In this document: positions 53,971 to 64,000 of the stretch, one piece after another
Numbering within the stretch: position 1 is the first letter of the stretch
Layout: every line of letters starts with the position of its first letter
Assembly (NCBI GenBank): GCA_032716605.1
Contig: CM064573.1
Location: 1,877,542 to 1,941,541 of the forward strand
Origin: Paralithodes platypus
Taxonomy: Eukaryota > Arthropoda > Malacostraca > Decapoda > Lithodidae
Length of the DNA stretch: 64,000 nucleotides
Reading direction: 5' to 3'
The notes under the pieces: model-generated
What the model was told of the DNA's origin: nothing
Seen by the model: only the letters and a program-made list of their open reading frames with translations
Database searches by the model: none
Program-made: the position numbers and the translations under genes

Positions 53971-54526
53971 GAAAGAGAGAGAGAGAGAGAGACAGTGTGA
54001 GTGTGTGTGTGCCTGATCGATATATATTTGTTGTATTAATTTAATTATTAATTCACTCATTCATTCATTTGTTGATTTATTTATCTATTGACGTTGATTT
54101 TTGAAAGAGGTCAAAGCATAAAGGCCAACTAACTCCTGAGAGAAAACAAAGAGGAAAACCCCAATACTGGCCACCACAAGCTGTTTTTCTGCCTATACCC
54201 ATGATGAACGAGGGGGCCAGATGGGAGGAGGAGGAGGATGGGGGAGTAGAGGGGAGGATGGGGGGGGGGGGAGAGGGGGGGGGGGGGGAGAAGGATGGGG
54301 AGGGGAGGATGATGGGTCTGAGGGGAGGAGGAGGATGGGTAAAAGGGAAGGAGGAGGAGGATGGGTCAGAGGGGAGGATGGAGGATGATTCAGAGGGGAG
54401 GATGATTCAGAGGGGAGGAGGAGCAGAGGGGAGGAAGAGGATGGGTCAGAGGGGAGGATGGAAGTTCAGAGATGCTAGGAAAATGTAAAATGAGAAGGAT
54501 TATGAGATGTGGAAAACAAAATAGAA

Positions 54527-54530
<4 letters not shown>
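53971..54530. repeat. AT-rich stretch then GGA-rich tract
   Basis: 54200-54480 is a purine-rich minisatellite with AGAGGGGAGGATG and GAGGAGGATGGGT units and G runs at 54260-54289. Confidence 0.75.
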
Positions 54531-54558
<28 letters not shown>

Positions 54559-54680
54559 ACACACACACAGCCCGTAGCCTAGTACAGAGCTCTCGTCTCA
54601 CACACACACAATCCCCGCGAGACAAACACACAGACTACACACACACAGCCATTCCAACAGACACACACACACACTAAAAT
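54531..54680 (+). mobile_element. tRNA-Val SINE head fragment among (CA)n
   Basis: GCCCGTAGCCTAGTACAGAG, then CTCTCGTCTCACACAC and ATCCCCGCGAGACAAAC (54570-54626), matches the V2 head in plus orientation. (CA)n surrounds it. Confidence 0.65.
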
Positions 54681-54945
54681 AAACACGAAAAAGGTGACAA
54701 AAAAGGTGAAAGTGTGCATGAAAGAGGAGTTACGTTATGGCGCTGGGATAAAGGGAGTTGGGGATAGAAATATAGCGACCGGAAACAGCCTGAGAGGAGA
54801 ACTAGGAGGAAAAGGATACGAGCGGGTAGTGAATTATATAATAGGGACAATAAAGATGAAATAAGGGGGGGGGGGGGGGGCGTGAGTAAAAGTGGTCGGA
54901 TTATCGCATGGGAAAAACGAGATGTGGTAGAAATATGTAGGAAGG

Positions 54946-55029
<84 letters not shown>

Positions 55030-55624
55030 TGAGATGGGGGGGGGGATCTTTTGAGGTCAGACCAGAGCGAAGAGGAGGTTCCACAAAAACAATTATGAAT
55101 CACCCCCCCCCCAAAAAAAAAAAAAAAAAAATCCAAGGAAAAAAAGAAACAAGCAAAACATCTAAGGAAGTCAAAGGAGAAGAAGAGCTGGGAACAGAGT
55201 GAAATACAAGAGGTTACTGATGGTTAGTCCTTTGAGAGTACGAGGACGCTTGGGCTCACTCTATTATGGCTATCATTAGCAGATTTCATGTAGCTTGGGA
55301 AGTATCTGTAGCAATAACAAAAAAGGAGTAAAGTAACTCAATTTACCCTTCCCCTATAACAGTTACTCTCTAAACTTGATAAATTGGCAAATGTATGTCA
55401 AGAGTAAAATGGGAGAGGGGGAGGGGGTGTATATTTTAAGCCCTTCAGGATACGCTGGCTAGTATTAGAAGATTTTATGCAATGTGGGTGGGTGCTAGGG
55501 ATGTATGCATGCGTGGGTATGGGTGTTTGAGGGTGTGTGGGTGTGTGGAGGTGTATATGTGTGTATATAGTATGTACTCTGTGTGGGTGAGGGAGATGGA
55601 GAGAGCAAGATCTACACGGTTACA
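54681..55624. other. Mixed low-complexity stretch
   Basis: G18 at 54865-54882, (TA)n 54949-55003 followed by (GA)n to 55030, poly-A 55113-55131. At 55225-55480 TTTGAGAGTACGAGGACG and GCCCTTCAGGATACGC faintly recall family C ends. No gene recognised. Confidence 0.5.
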
Positions 55625-56163
55625 GAGAATTCGCCCCGAAACCAAATCGCTCCGCTCTTGGACAACGCGTTCGCCCCGTTTATACCCCCCTCCCCCCCAC
55701 CACCACCCCTGGAGCTTACCACTTATTTCCATCCCTCCCCCAACCCCTGAGGTCTTCTGTAGTAAACACTGATGCAATGAAGAAATTGAGGGCATTACTC
55801 ATTTGTACTCATTGGTTAGGTTAGGTTAGGTTAGGGTAAGGTTAGGTTAGGTTAGGTTAGGTTAGGTTAGGTTAGGTTAGGTTAGGTTAGGGTTAGGTTA
55901 GGTTAGGGTAAGGTTAGGTTAGGTTAGGTTAGGTTAGGGTAAGGTTAGGTTAGGTTAGGTTAGGTTAGGTTAGGTCAGGTTAGGTTAGGGTAGGGTTAGG
56001 TTAGGTTACGGTAAGGTTAGGTTTGGGTTAGGTTAGGTTAGAGAGATGAATAGAGGGGGAATTCGTCAGCACCCCTTTAGGGGAGAGGGGGGACACTAAC
56101 GGGGCGAACTCGCGGCGGGACGACTTCTCAAAGCGGGACGAACTAGTTTCGGGGCGAATTCTC
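55625..56163. mobile_element. Inverted-repeat element carrying a telomere-type array
   Basis: GAGAATTCGCCCCGAAAC at 55625-55642 is perfectly inverted at 56146-56163. Further in, CGCGTTCGCCCCGTTTA at 55667 has an inverted counterpart TAACGGGGCGAACTCGCG near 56095-56115, so imperfect arms extend about 80 bases. The loop holds (TTAGG)n. No coding capacity and no evident target duplication. Confidence 0.8.
55822..56040 (+). repeat. (TTAGG)n arthropod telomere-type array
   Basis: About 43 units, with TTAGGG and TAAGG variants spread through it. The sequence continues normally on both sides, so this is interstitial, not a chromosome end. Confidence 0.95.
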
Positions 56164-56603
56164 CAGTATTCACACACACACACACACACTCAGGGGAACC
56201 AGGAGATGGGTACAACAAGGGTAGACGGATGGTGACAGAAACAGGACAGGGACAAATCAACTGGGACAGAGGGAGGTGTCCAGTGTTGGCAGTGTGTGGG
56301 TGGGGTGTGGGTGTGTGGGTGCGGAAGGGGGATACGGTTACAAGACGGGGAAAAACAGCTTGGACAAAGAGGTGTAGGGTGATGGTATTGTGGGTGGGTG
56401 TATGTGTGGGTGAGTGGGTGTATGTATGGGTGTGGGGTTGACGGTTACAGGACTGGGGGGGGGGGGGGGGTATGTGGGGGTGGGTAGGGGAGAGAGAGAG
56501 GGAAAGAACCCAACCCCCAGTTTACATAGGGCTAAAAACATATGGTCGGTGTCGAGGAAATACTGGGGATATCACATACACACACACAAAGACACACGCA
56601 CAC

Positions 56604-56702
<99 letters not shown>

Positions 56703-57058
56703 GACAGGGGGTGACGGAAACAGGACAGAGACAAATCAGCAGGGGCAGAGGGAGGTGTCGGGTGATGGCTGTGTGTGGGTGAGTGTGTGGGTGAGTGTGT
56801 GGGGGGTGTATATGCGGGTGTGGCGTATGTTTGATTGGGGTGTATGTGTGGATGGGGTGTTTGTGTGGGTGGAGGTGTATGTGTGGGTGTGTGTGGGTTG
56901 GCAAGTGTGTATGTGTGGGTGGGGTATATGTGTGTGTGTGTGGGGGGGGGGTGGGGTGATGTATGTGAATAGGGTGTGGATATGTAGATGAAGGCGAGGG
57001 AGAGGGCAAGCTATACAATCAAGGCAATCAACACTCTTCTCTCTCACTATCTAACAAC

Positions 57059-57089
<31 letters not shown>

Positions 57090-57376
57090 GGGGACCAGGC
57101 GAGAGAGGAACCACACTAGGAAGGGGGGGGGGGGATAGAAGGGAGGGAGGGGTGACAGAAACAGGACAGAGACAAATCAGCTGGGACAGAGAGAGGTGTC
57201 GAGTGATGGCAGTTTGGGTGGGTGGGGTGTGTGTGCGGGTGGGGGTGTATATGTGGGTGAGTGGGGGTGTATATGTGGGTGAGTGGGGGTGTGGGTGTGT
57301 GGGTGGGGGTGTATGGGTGGGTGGGGGTGTATATGTGTGGGTGGGTGGGGGTGAGAGAGTGGACAATATAGCGGGA
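56164..57376 (+). repeat. Segmental tandem repeat with G-rich and (GA)n parts
   Basis: The block RGTGACRGAAACAGGACAGR, then GACAAATCARC and GGAGGTGTC, recurs at 56229, 56709 and 57151, with a diverged form at 56335. Each is followed by (GGGTGTRT)n-like DNA. (GA)n at 56610-56696, (CA)n at 57059-57085. Frames here are low-complexity. Confidence 0.8.
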
Positions 57377-57460
57377 GGCGTTTGATGGCTGAATGGTTAC
57401 AATTCCTTGTACATTGGCCCAAGGAATGTCGGCGCGTAGCATGGTGGAGGCTCGAATCCA
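57377..57460 (+). mobile_element. tRNA-like sequence, probable SINE head
   Basis: GCGTTTGATGGCTGAATGGT then GGAGGCTCGAATCCACT has A-box and B-box spacing with a longer variable arm (Leu/Ser-like). Acceptor pairing is poor. Confidence 0.45.
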
Positions 57461-57544
57461 CTAATCTAAACTATCAATAAAAAACTAACTATATTAATAT
57501 TATCACCAACCCACCAGTTTACTTACAAATAAACCTAATTAATA

Positions 57545-57700
57545 AAATCAATGAAACTAATGAATACAAGTGGTACTCCAAGGATTCGAACCTAGGATAC
57601 CATAAATATGATCTAATATATGCCACTGCCTCCACTGACATTATTTTCTGCTTCACCTCCAGCACCTTGTCTCTGTCCAAACCTCGAGGCGAAACCAACA
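57545..57700 (-). mobile_element. tRNA-derived SINE, copy S5
   Basis: The minus strand reads GGTATCCTAGGTTCGAATCC, then TTCATTAGTTTCATTGATTT, as in S1. The A-box side is degraded. Confidence 0.6.
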
Positions 57701-57722
57701 ATCTTTCATCATATTCTTGTTG

Positions 57723-58065
57723 TATAGGATCAGGTTGGACAGAGGTCAGAAGGGGAGTGTCACATTCTGGTTGGCACTGGGGGGGGGGGGGAGATAGGGT
57801 CAGGTTGGACAGGGTTTAGAAGGAGGGTCATATTCTGGCTGGCACTATTGTGTGTGTGTGGGGGAGGGGGGGGAGAGATAGGGTCAGGTTGGACAGGGGT
57901 CAGAAGGGAAGTGTCACATTCTGGCTGTCACTAGGGGAGGGGGGGGGGGGGGGGCGGCGCGCAGAAATAGGGTCAGGTTGGACAGGAGTTTAGTAAGAGG
58001 GGTGTCATATTCTGGCTGTCACTATGGGGCGGGGGGGAGGGGCAGAGATAGGGTCAGGTTGTTCT
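57723..58065 (+). repeat. About 80-95 bp tandem repeat with G runs, 5 units
   Basis: The unit is AGATAGGGTCAGGTTGGACA plus a TCAGAAGG.GTGTCA block, TTCTGGCTGNCACTA and a variable G-rich spacer. Confidence 0.9.
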
Positions 58066-58469
58066 CAGGTCACAGGAGAGGGCGATGGGGTCAATACCCT
58101 CTAGAAGGAGGGTTTGTTTCAACAGCTTACAGAGAGCATTACATATATTGCTATTAACCATAGTGTTTTCCAACAGTGGATCTCGTATTATGACTTCATT
58201 TATATCCTTAGAAAAAAATGACACTACAAAGGTGCCCCAAAATCCGCGCCGATCGAGGTCCGTTCCTGAGTGTGTGAAAATAAAAATATATAAAAGTTTA
58301 ATTTTATATATATAATATAATTTTATATATATATAATTTTATATATATAATATAATTTTGTATATATTTTATGGAAATGGAAATAGAACACAGAGAGAAA
58401 GCAAGATTTACAACATTACTTGACGGTATAATCTAATCTATAAATTTCACTCACAGCACCAAACACATA
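58066..58469. other. AT-rich stretch
   Basis: ATATAATTTTATATATAT repeats near 58300-58365. No gene recognised. Confidence 0.5.
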
Positions 58470-58568
58470 CCAATGAAATTAATGAAAGCATATGATCCAC
58501 CCGGGATTCTAACCTTGGTTACCACATACAGATCATATACACTTAAACCATTACACCATCAAGACAGT
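58470..58568 (-). mobile_element. tRNA-derived SINE, copy S4
   Basis: The minus strand has TTGATGGTGTAATGGTTTAA (A-box) and AAGGTTAGAATCCCGGGTGG (B-box with one change), then CATATGCTTTCATTAATTTC. It is the best match to S1 in this window. Confidence 0.8.
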
Positions 58569-58973
58569 TATATGTAACTGAAAATAGAACGCAGACAGAA
58601 AGCAAGATTTACAAAAAAGGTGAAAATAAAAACAAAATTGGTTGAATCTACCAATCGACACTAGATGAGGTCAGGTCATGGCACTATGGGTGGTGGTGCC
58701 CGGGGACAGGTTGAAGGAAGGGTCATAGGGTCAGGGCAAGGCACTCAGCATGTGTGGTGTCAGGTCAGGGTACAGTCGCAAAAAAATAATACTATGTAAA
58801 TATTTTGTACTCATTCTTTTTATTCATTTAATTCATTATTTATTCACTGGGAGGTGTTTATTATTGGGAGTGACATTAATAAATTAGATTATAATAGACC
58901 CTGGAAGATAACAAACTTCCAGATAAGAAGCTTAGGTCTAAAGTTATACTAATTAAGTCTTTAGTTAACACAT

Positions 58974-59069
<96 letters not shown>

Positions 59070-59073
59070 AATA
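58569..59073. other. Stretch with GGTCAGG phrases and (GA)n
   Basis: GGTCAGGTCATGGCACTATG-like phrases near 58670-58770, AT-rich DNA, then (GA)n at 58977-59066. Confidence 0.6.
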
Positions 59074-59598
59074 TTGTTAGCACGTCAAAGTCAAGTGGGG
59101 ACTGAGTAAAAATGCAGGGTGGAGTGAGTGAGGGAGAGGACACATTTAAGGGGGGATGGGCTAGTTTTCTGGCCCCCCTTCTCCCTTGTGTTTAGCCCCA
59201 TTGTTTTTTTTAGATTTTAAGACATTCGGCCTATTAATTTGGCGATTTTTAGACTTTACACCCCATTTTATTGTCAATATTAAGACCTTTCGTGCCATTT
59301 AGGCGTCGATTTTTTCCTGACGAGCGAAAGCGAGCCTGTAATTTTAAGAGGCATCGGCCTTTGCCCGGGACATTTTTCTATCGAAAAAAATGTAAAAAAT
59401 TATCTTGAAGGGGTCAAGGGAGTGTTTATTTTTAAGTTTGATGGAGGTCTAGGGAGGAAACTAACAAAATAATAAAAAAATGCACAAATGAGCAAATAAA
59501 AAAGACCCATCTCCCTTTAATATTGTTAGCACGTCAAAGTCAAGTGGGGACTGAGTAAAGACCCAGGACAGAGTGAGAGAGAGAACACATTTAAGCCA
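59074..59598 (+). mobile_element. Family A, copy A25, within a flank duplication
   Basis: A25 spans TTAA 59146-59149 to 59517-59520. The 75 bases before it (GTTAGCACGTCAAAGTCAAG, GGGGACTGAGTAAA, ACACATTTAAG) are repeated after it, where the second ACACATTTAAGCCATC shows the insertion site without the element. Confidence 0.85.
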
Positions 59599-60289
59599 TC
59601 AACAAGACAGATATGAGGTCAAAAGGGGGTCAGGTTTGTTTCTCTCTGGTGATCTTGAGGTCAGAGGGCAAATGGAGTGTTACTTGAGATGTGTGTGTGT
59701 GTGTGTGTGCGTGTGTGTTTTCCCTCTCCTTTCCTCCCTCCCATTCCATCTTTACTTCTTTTCCTCTTCCTCTCCCTCCTCCCCTACCCCACTCCCTTTT
59801 CGTTCTTCCTTCTTTCCCTCCCCTCCTCCCCTCTCACTGATTCCTCCAATTCCATTTCCCCTCCCACTCTCTCTCTCTCTCATCTATCCTGCCCCTCTCC
59901 CCCATATTCTATTCCCCTCTCACCCCAGCCACTGTCACCTACTCTCTTCATCTCTCCTCCCATCCCATTCCACCCACTTTCTTACCTTTCCCTCTACCCC
60001 TCCCACCTCACCCACTAACACCCATCCTTCCTTACCCGTACAACCCCACCATCTCCCCTCTTCCTCTCACACGCCACACCTACCCCCTCTATCTCCCTCT
60101 CACCCCACCACCCATCTTCCTTCCCTCTCCCAACCCACACTCTCTCACCCATCTGTCCCTCCCCCCCTCCCCTCACCCCCCACTGTCGCAGCCACAAGTA
60201 ACCGGGCCCAGACAAATGGCCGTCGTAAGTCACTTTACAGATGACACTTGTTTTTCAGCCGCGAGGGGAAATATTTGATCCTTGCCCTC
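59599..60289. repeat. Pyrimidine-rich low-complexity DNA
   Basis: C/T-rich (CCTCCC, CTCTC, CCCACC) at 59720-60185. The 223-codon frame is an effect of composition. Confidence 0.8.
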
Positions 60290-61802
60290 CTTTCTCCACT
60301 TTTCCTTCCTTCCTTCCTTTCTGACTTTATTAAAATGGTTATCCCTTCAATTTGTCTTCCACGTTTGTCTTCTTTTCTGTGTTTAATATATTTGTTATCC
60401 TTTTTGTATTTACTTAACTTAATGTTCTGACTTTATTATATTGGTTACCCCACCACTCTTCTTCCTAATTTTCATCTCTTTCTGACTTTAATATTGGTTA
60501 GCCCTTCCATTTGTATACGTTTCTTCCTATTTTCTTTATCAAATTTGTTATCCTTTCAATTTTCTTCCACTCTTTCTCCTATTCTGTCTTTATTGTATAA
60601 GTTTCTTATAATTGTCTTTATTATTAGCCTTCTTTATTAACGTAATTTCCCATTCTGACTTAATTATATTGGTTATCCTTGTGCCTTTCTCCACTTTTCC
60701 TGACTGTCTGACTTTATTAAAATGGTTATCCCTCCCATTGTGTATACGTTTCTTCCTATTTTCTTTATTATAATGGTTTTTGTTATTATATTTTCTTCCA
60801 CCCTTTCTCCTATTCTATTTTTATTATATTCTCCACTTTTCTTCCACTTTTTCTTCTTTACTGTGTATATATTTTGTTATCCTCCCTTTCTTCCTATTTT
60901 CTTTGTCATTTCCTTTTCATATTCACTCCTATTCTGTGCCCGGTTTTATTTTTGTTTAGTGTTATGGGTGATACTGTTTCTATACTGCATACAATATTAC
61001 CGTGTCTTTTTATCTCTCTCCCTTCCTCCACGTTTACTGCTGTTCTTACTGTATTATATTGGTTACCCCTCCCCCTTTCACGTTTTCTTCTTTTCTGTGT
61101 TTATTATATTTGGTTATCCTTCTCATTTTCTTGCTATCCTATTTTACTATATTCTGTCACACAATTATTATCTTCAACTTTCCTCTTTTTCTGCCTGTAT
61201 TATATTTGTTACCCCTCCATTGTATATACGTATCTTCTCATTTTCTCCATCATATTTGTTATCTTTCCCCTTTTCTTCCACGCTTTTGCCTTTTCTGTGT
61301 TAACTATATTTTGTTATCCTTATTTGTATTAACTTAACTTCCATTTTTTATTTTATTATATTGGTTACCCCTCCACTTTGTATACGTTTCTTCCTATGTA
61401 ATACATTTGTTATCCTTCCACTTTTTCTTATTTTCTATGCTTAGTCTATTATATTTTGTTATCCTTACTTTATTCACTTAACTTCATTTTCTGACTTTAT
61501 TATATTGGTTACCCCTCCACTTTTGATATCTTTCTTCCTATTGTCTTTATTAAAATGTGTTATCCTTTCAATTTTCTACCGCATTTTCTTCTTTTCTGTG
61601 TGTATTATCTTTTGTTTCCATTTATATTTCACTTGACTTACTTTTTTACTTTATTATATTAGATATCCCTCCCATTTGTATACGTTTCTTCCTATTTTCT
61701 TTAGTATATTTGTTTATCCTTCCACTTTTCTTCCACTTTTCCTTCTTTTCTGACTTTATTATATTGGTTATCCCTCCACTTTTCATCCAATATTCTGTTT
61801 AC
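60290..61802 (+). repeat. Degenerate pyrimidine-rich tandem repeat
   Basis: TCTGACTTTATTATATTGGT, TACCCCTCCA, GTATACGTTTCTTCCTATTT and TTTGTTATCCTTCCA recur at irregular 150-225 bp spacing across 1.5 kb. Hydrophobic false frames of up to 193 codons follow from the T-rich strand. Confidence 0.75.
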
Positions 61803-62140
61803 TATTTCCTTTTATTTACTGTGTTGTATTATATGTGTTTATACTATGTGTTGTATTATATGTGTTTATACTATGTGTTGTATTATATGTGTTTATACTA
61901 TGTGTTGTATTATATGTGTTTATACTATGTGTTGTATTATATGTGTTTATACTATGTGTTGTATTTATATGTGTTTATACTATGTGTACTATGTGTTGTA
62001 TTATATGTGTTTATACTATGTGTTGTATTATATGTGTTTATACTATGTGTTGTATTATATGTGTTTATACTATGTGTTGTATTATATGTGTTTATACTAT
62101 GTGTTGTATTATATGTGTTTATACTATGTGTTGTATTATC
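61803..62140 (+). repeat. 27-bp tandem repeat, about 12 units
   Basis: The unit is TTATATGTGTTTATACTATG plus TGTTGTA. One unit has an extra T and one an extra TACTATGTG. 27 bp keeps frame, giving CVVLYVFIL-type false proteins. Confidence 0.95.
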
Positions 62141-62319
62141 CTTTTTATTCCTCCCCTTTCTTTACTTTTGCTAATATTCTGGTTTCATTATCTTTTTACC
62201 ACTTCCTCTTCTCCGATTTTCCTCGTTTTCTGTGTAGGGTTCAAATTTTAGTGTTATGCGCGATTATATTTTCCTGTCTACTCTCTCCCTCGATCTGTCT
62301 TTCCCTCACCCTATGACTT

Positions 62320-62465
62320 TAACTGATTCAAGCTCCGTGTGTCCAGATCTTTTGACTCTTTTAACGTATCTTGATTTGGGCTCTCTGTCACTCTTTCAAC
62401 TTTGGGGGAGACACTTCTTACATGCAGCTTTGCCTTTTGTCTCCTTCATTCACATAAACATATAA
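62320..62465 (-). repeat. Interspersed repeat F, minus-strand copy
   Basis: CAAGCTCCGTGTGTCCAGAT, CACTCTTTCAACTTTGGGGG and TTTTGTCTCCTTCATTCACA form the inverse of 20762-20935. Confidence 0.65.
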
Positions 62466-62479
62466 TGGCAATGCACCCA

Positions 62480-62655
62480 CTTGAATCAGTAAGCTGGAGG
62501 GAGTGGTGGGTGGGGAGGAGCCTTCTGCTTTACTATCCTTTTCTTTACCTAGTAGTTAGTAGCTTAGTAGTGTAGATATCCAAACTGCCCCGTAAGGACC
62601 AATAGGTCTGTTGCAGTTTGAAAGTCCTTTGTATTCCTTTGTATTATTTTCTCCC
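62480..62655 (+). mobile_element. LINE 3' UTR with (TTTGTATTCC)n tail
   Basis: TAAGGACCAATAGGTCTGTT, then GCAGTTTGAAAGTCC, leads to TTTGTATTCCTTTGTATT, a decamer tail like the TTTGTACTCC tails of the CR1-like LINEs. No coding part. Confidence 0.65.
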
Positions 62656-62689
62656 CCTCTCCCCTCCTCATATTCTATCTCCTCCCTGT

Positions 62690-62850
62690 AATATAAGTCC
62701 TTTGTATTCCTTCATTTTCGTCTGTATTCCTTTGTATTCCGTTGTATTCCGTTGTATTCCGTTGTATTCCTTTGTATTCCGTTGTATTCCGTTGTATTCC
62801 TTTGTATTCCTTCATTTTCGTCTGTATTCCTTTGTATTCCTTTATGTTCT
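62690..62850 (+). repeat. Decamer array resembling an expanded LINE tail
   Basis: About 15 units of TTTGTATTCC or GTTGTATTCC, with TTCATTTTCGTCTGTATTCC appearing twice. The decamer equals the tail of the LINE fragment just upstream. Confidence 0.85.
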
Positions 62851-63194
62851 AGGCCTACCCCCCTCTCCCTCGTTTTCGATCTCCTGCTATAACTATCCTA
62901 TTTTTGACTGACACACGCAGGGCCAACGAAGATATAAAAAACCCACCCACCCACAAGCCTGTTAAAGATTATAAAGCCATCCAGCCACCCATAAGAAGCC
63001 ACAATATGAAGACGGACAGGAGACATGCGAACAAAACAAGACAAATCAAGATAAACGAAGACAAACAAAGATATATCAAGGCTTATAGTCCGAATCACAG
63101 CACATGTACCCAATAGAACCCCCTTTGTCCAGGCTGTTAAACTAAACAGCCAACAAGAAGTAAGTAGGACATAAAGTATACACTCAAGCATGCA
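62851..63194. other. Unassigned stretch
   Basis: A-rich with AAACGAAGACAAACAAAGAT-like phrases; (CA)n follows at 63200-63247. No gene recognised. Confidence 0.5.
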
Positions 63195-63222
63195 CTCAAC
63201 TACACACACACACACACGCACG

Positions 63223-63250
<28 letters not shown>

Positions 63251-63253
<3 letters not shown>

Positions 63254-64000
63254 GTGGTTTTCTCTGCGGCTTATCACTGTGTAAACAAAGGGACAGTGAC
63301 ACAGTACTCCCATTCCAGCCTCTGGTTATAACTCTTAATAATCCATGGCGAACAGTAAACATAGTCAGTAACTTGTCAATAAATCAACTCAATATCTTTC
63401 AACTAACCCTTATACCCTCTTATAAATGCGTACTATTATATCTTTCAGCATACCTTGTACGTAATGTTTACTGGTCAAACAGCTCCTATGCAATCTATTA
63501 TCTCAATCTGGAAAATGATCTGCCAACCTAATACATAATATTGGTCTCGTCAAACAGCTCTTATACAACTGTGCTTTGGTCCTTATAAGATAATATATAA
63601 GTTAGAGTTAAGCTAAAAACTGTTCCTCTGTGCATTTTCAGGCTACGGCTGCAATTATAAACCGTTTATTATTATTATTATTATTATTATTAGTATTAGT
63701 ATTATATACACACAATGAACACACATTCAAGATCCTTCAATTTAAAGTATAACAACAGCACATTCTCTATAATTATTCGTATATACTGTATAGCAAACTA
63801 TTATAGATACACAAGAGTTAAACAAAATACAAAAGTTGCGTTCAACAGAAGATGATATTAACAGAAAGGATAATGTTGTCATTAATATATCTAACATACG
63901 CGAAGATACAAATACAAAATACATTGATAACTATACAAAATACATACAAATACATAAATACAAATACATAAATACAAACACAATACAAATACATAATACA
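63251..64000. other. AT-rich stretch with a retroelement 3' end
   Basis: 63597-63705 (GTTAGAGTTAAGCTA, ACTGTTCCTCTGTGCATTTT, GGCTACGGCTGCAATTAT, (ATT)n) matches 33033-33122 and looks like a retroelement tail. The window ends in ATACAAATACATAA repeats. Confidence 0.6.

Noticed and set aside
53598..54044. A 148-codon frame of mixed composition
   Set aside because: Its second half is the inverted LINE 3' UTR fragment at 53830-53970 and the first half has no recognisable domain.
55822..56040. A chromosome end (true telomere)
   Set aside because: Ordinary sequence continues for kilobases on both sides, and the array is enclosed in an inverted-repeat element.
61557..62316. Hydrophobic frames of 138-205 codons that look like membrane proteins
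   Set aside because: They come from a T-rich degenerate repeat and a 27-bp array. Hydrophobicity follows from T at second codon positions.

Overview
The window looks like gene-empty, repeat-saturated nuclear DNA from an arthropod, most likely a decapod crustacean. The pointers are a (TTAGG)n array (the arthropod telomere motif), very dense dinucleotide microsatellites, and LINE, mariner and SINE remnants of kinds I associate with crab and shrimp genomes. The species cannot be fixed from the sequence. I find no host gene that I can support. Most long open frames are in-frame tandem repeats or microsatellites; the only recognisable protein homology is to transposable elements, all of them broken.

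The dominant content is short non-autonomous DNA elements that sit in TTAA and duplicate it, as piggyBac-type transposons do. I separate four families. Family A is about 340-400 bp with ends TTAAGGGGAG and more than 25 full or partial copies. Family B is about 360-440 bp with ends TTAAGGGGGGTGACC or TTAAGGGAGCC. Family C is about 215 bp with ends TTAACCC plus a GTACCGGCGACGTC-like block. Family D is about 235 bp with ends TTAACCCTTTCACGCAT. A and B share a central core, a mirror repeat CGAGCGATAGCGAGC plus a CCGGC/GCCGG hairpin. A fifth family, E, has ends GACCACTTGCGAG and apparent AATT duplications. Elements repeatedly insert into the terminal TTAA of a resident element, giving abutting chains with one shared TTAA (7786-8307, 8604-9265, 9528-10242, 16941-17461, 18109-18656, 18985-20699).

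The most interesting theme is that many tandem arrays grow out of a mobile element rather than beside it. The terminus of an A element is amplified into a 1.1 kb satellite at 18985-20070. The terminus of a B element is amplified into a 0.8 kb array at 23098-23893. Another A terminus is amplified at 15925-16130. Internal segments are amplified in C3 (21035-21266), E2 (24519-25155) and B2 ((GA)n, 2571-2695). A 13-codon segment is amplified inside a LINE reverse-transcriptase remnant (637-1215). A LINE 3' tail may be amplified at 62690-62850. A (TTAGG)n array lies in the loop of an inverted-repeat element (55625-56163). Together they suggest a region where transposons routinely seed satellites.

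Layout: 0.5-1.8 kb LINE remnant with coding minisatellite; 1.8-2.7 kb B elements; 4.4-5.8 kb three-deep nest (D element in an RTE-like LINE in a CR1-like LINE); 7.8-11.1 kb chained A/B elements and a segmental duplication; 11.1-12.2 kb 43-bp satellite; 13.4-15.0 kb 57-bp satellite; 15.2-21.6 kb A/C/D elements and terminus-derived arrays; 21.9-25.2 kb inverted-repeat elements with nested arrays; 26.9-29.8 kb CR1-like LINE pseudogene and a second LINE tail; 30-33 kb SINE, LINE tail and microsatellites; 33.8-41 kb scattered elements and purine/pyrimidine tracts; 41.9-46.7 kb more A and C copies and minisatellites; 47.1-48.1 kb deleted DD41D mariner-type element; 48.9-50.1 kb minus-strand CR1-like LINE; 50.5-53.6 kb A and E elements and a 78-bp array; 54-58 kb G/C-skewed low-complexity DNA with the telomere-motif element; 59-64 kb an A copy, pyrimidine-rich degenerate repeats and LINE tails.
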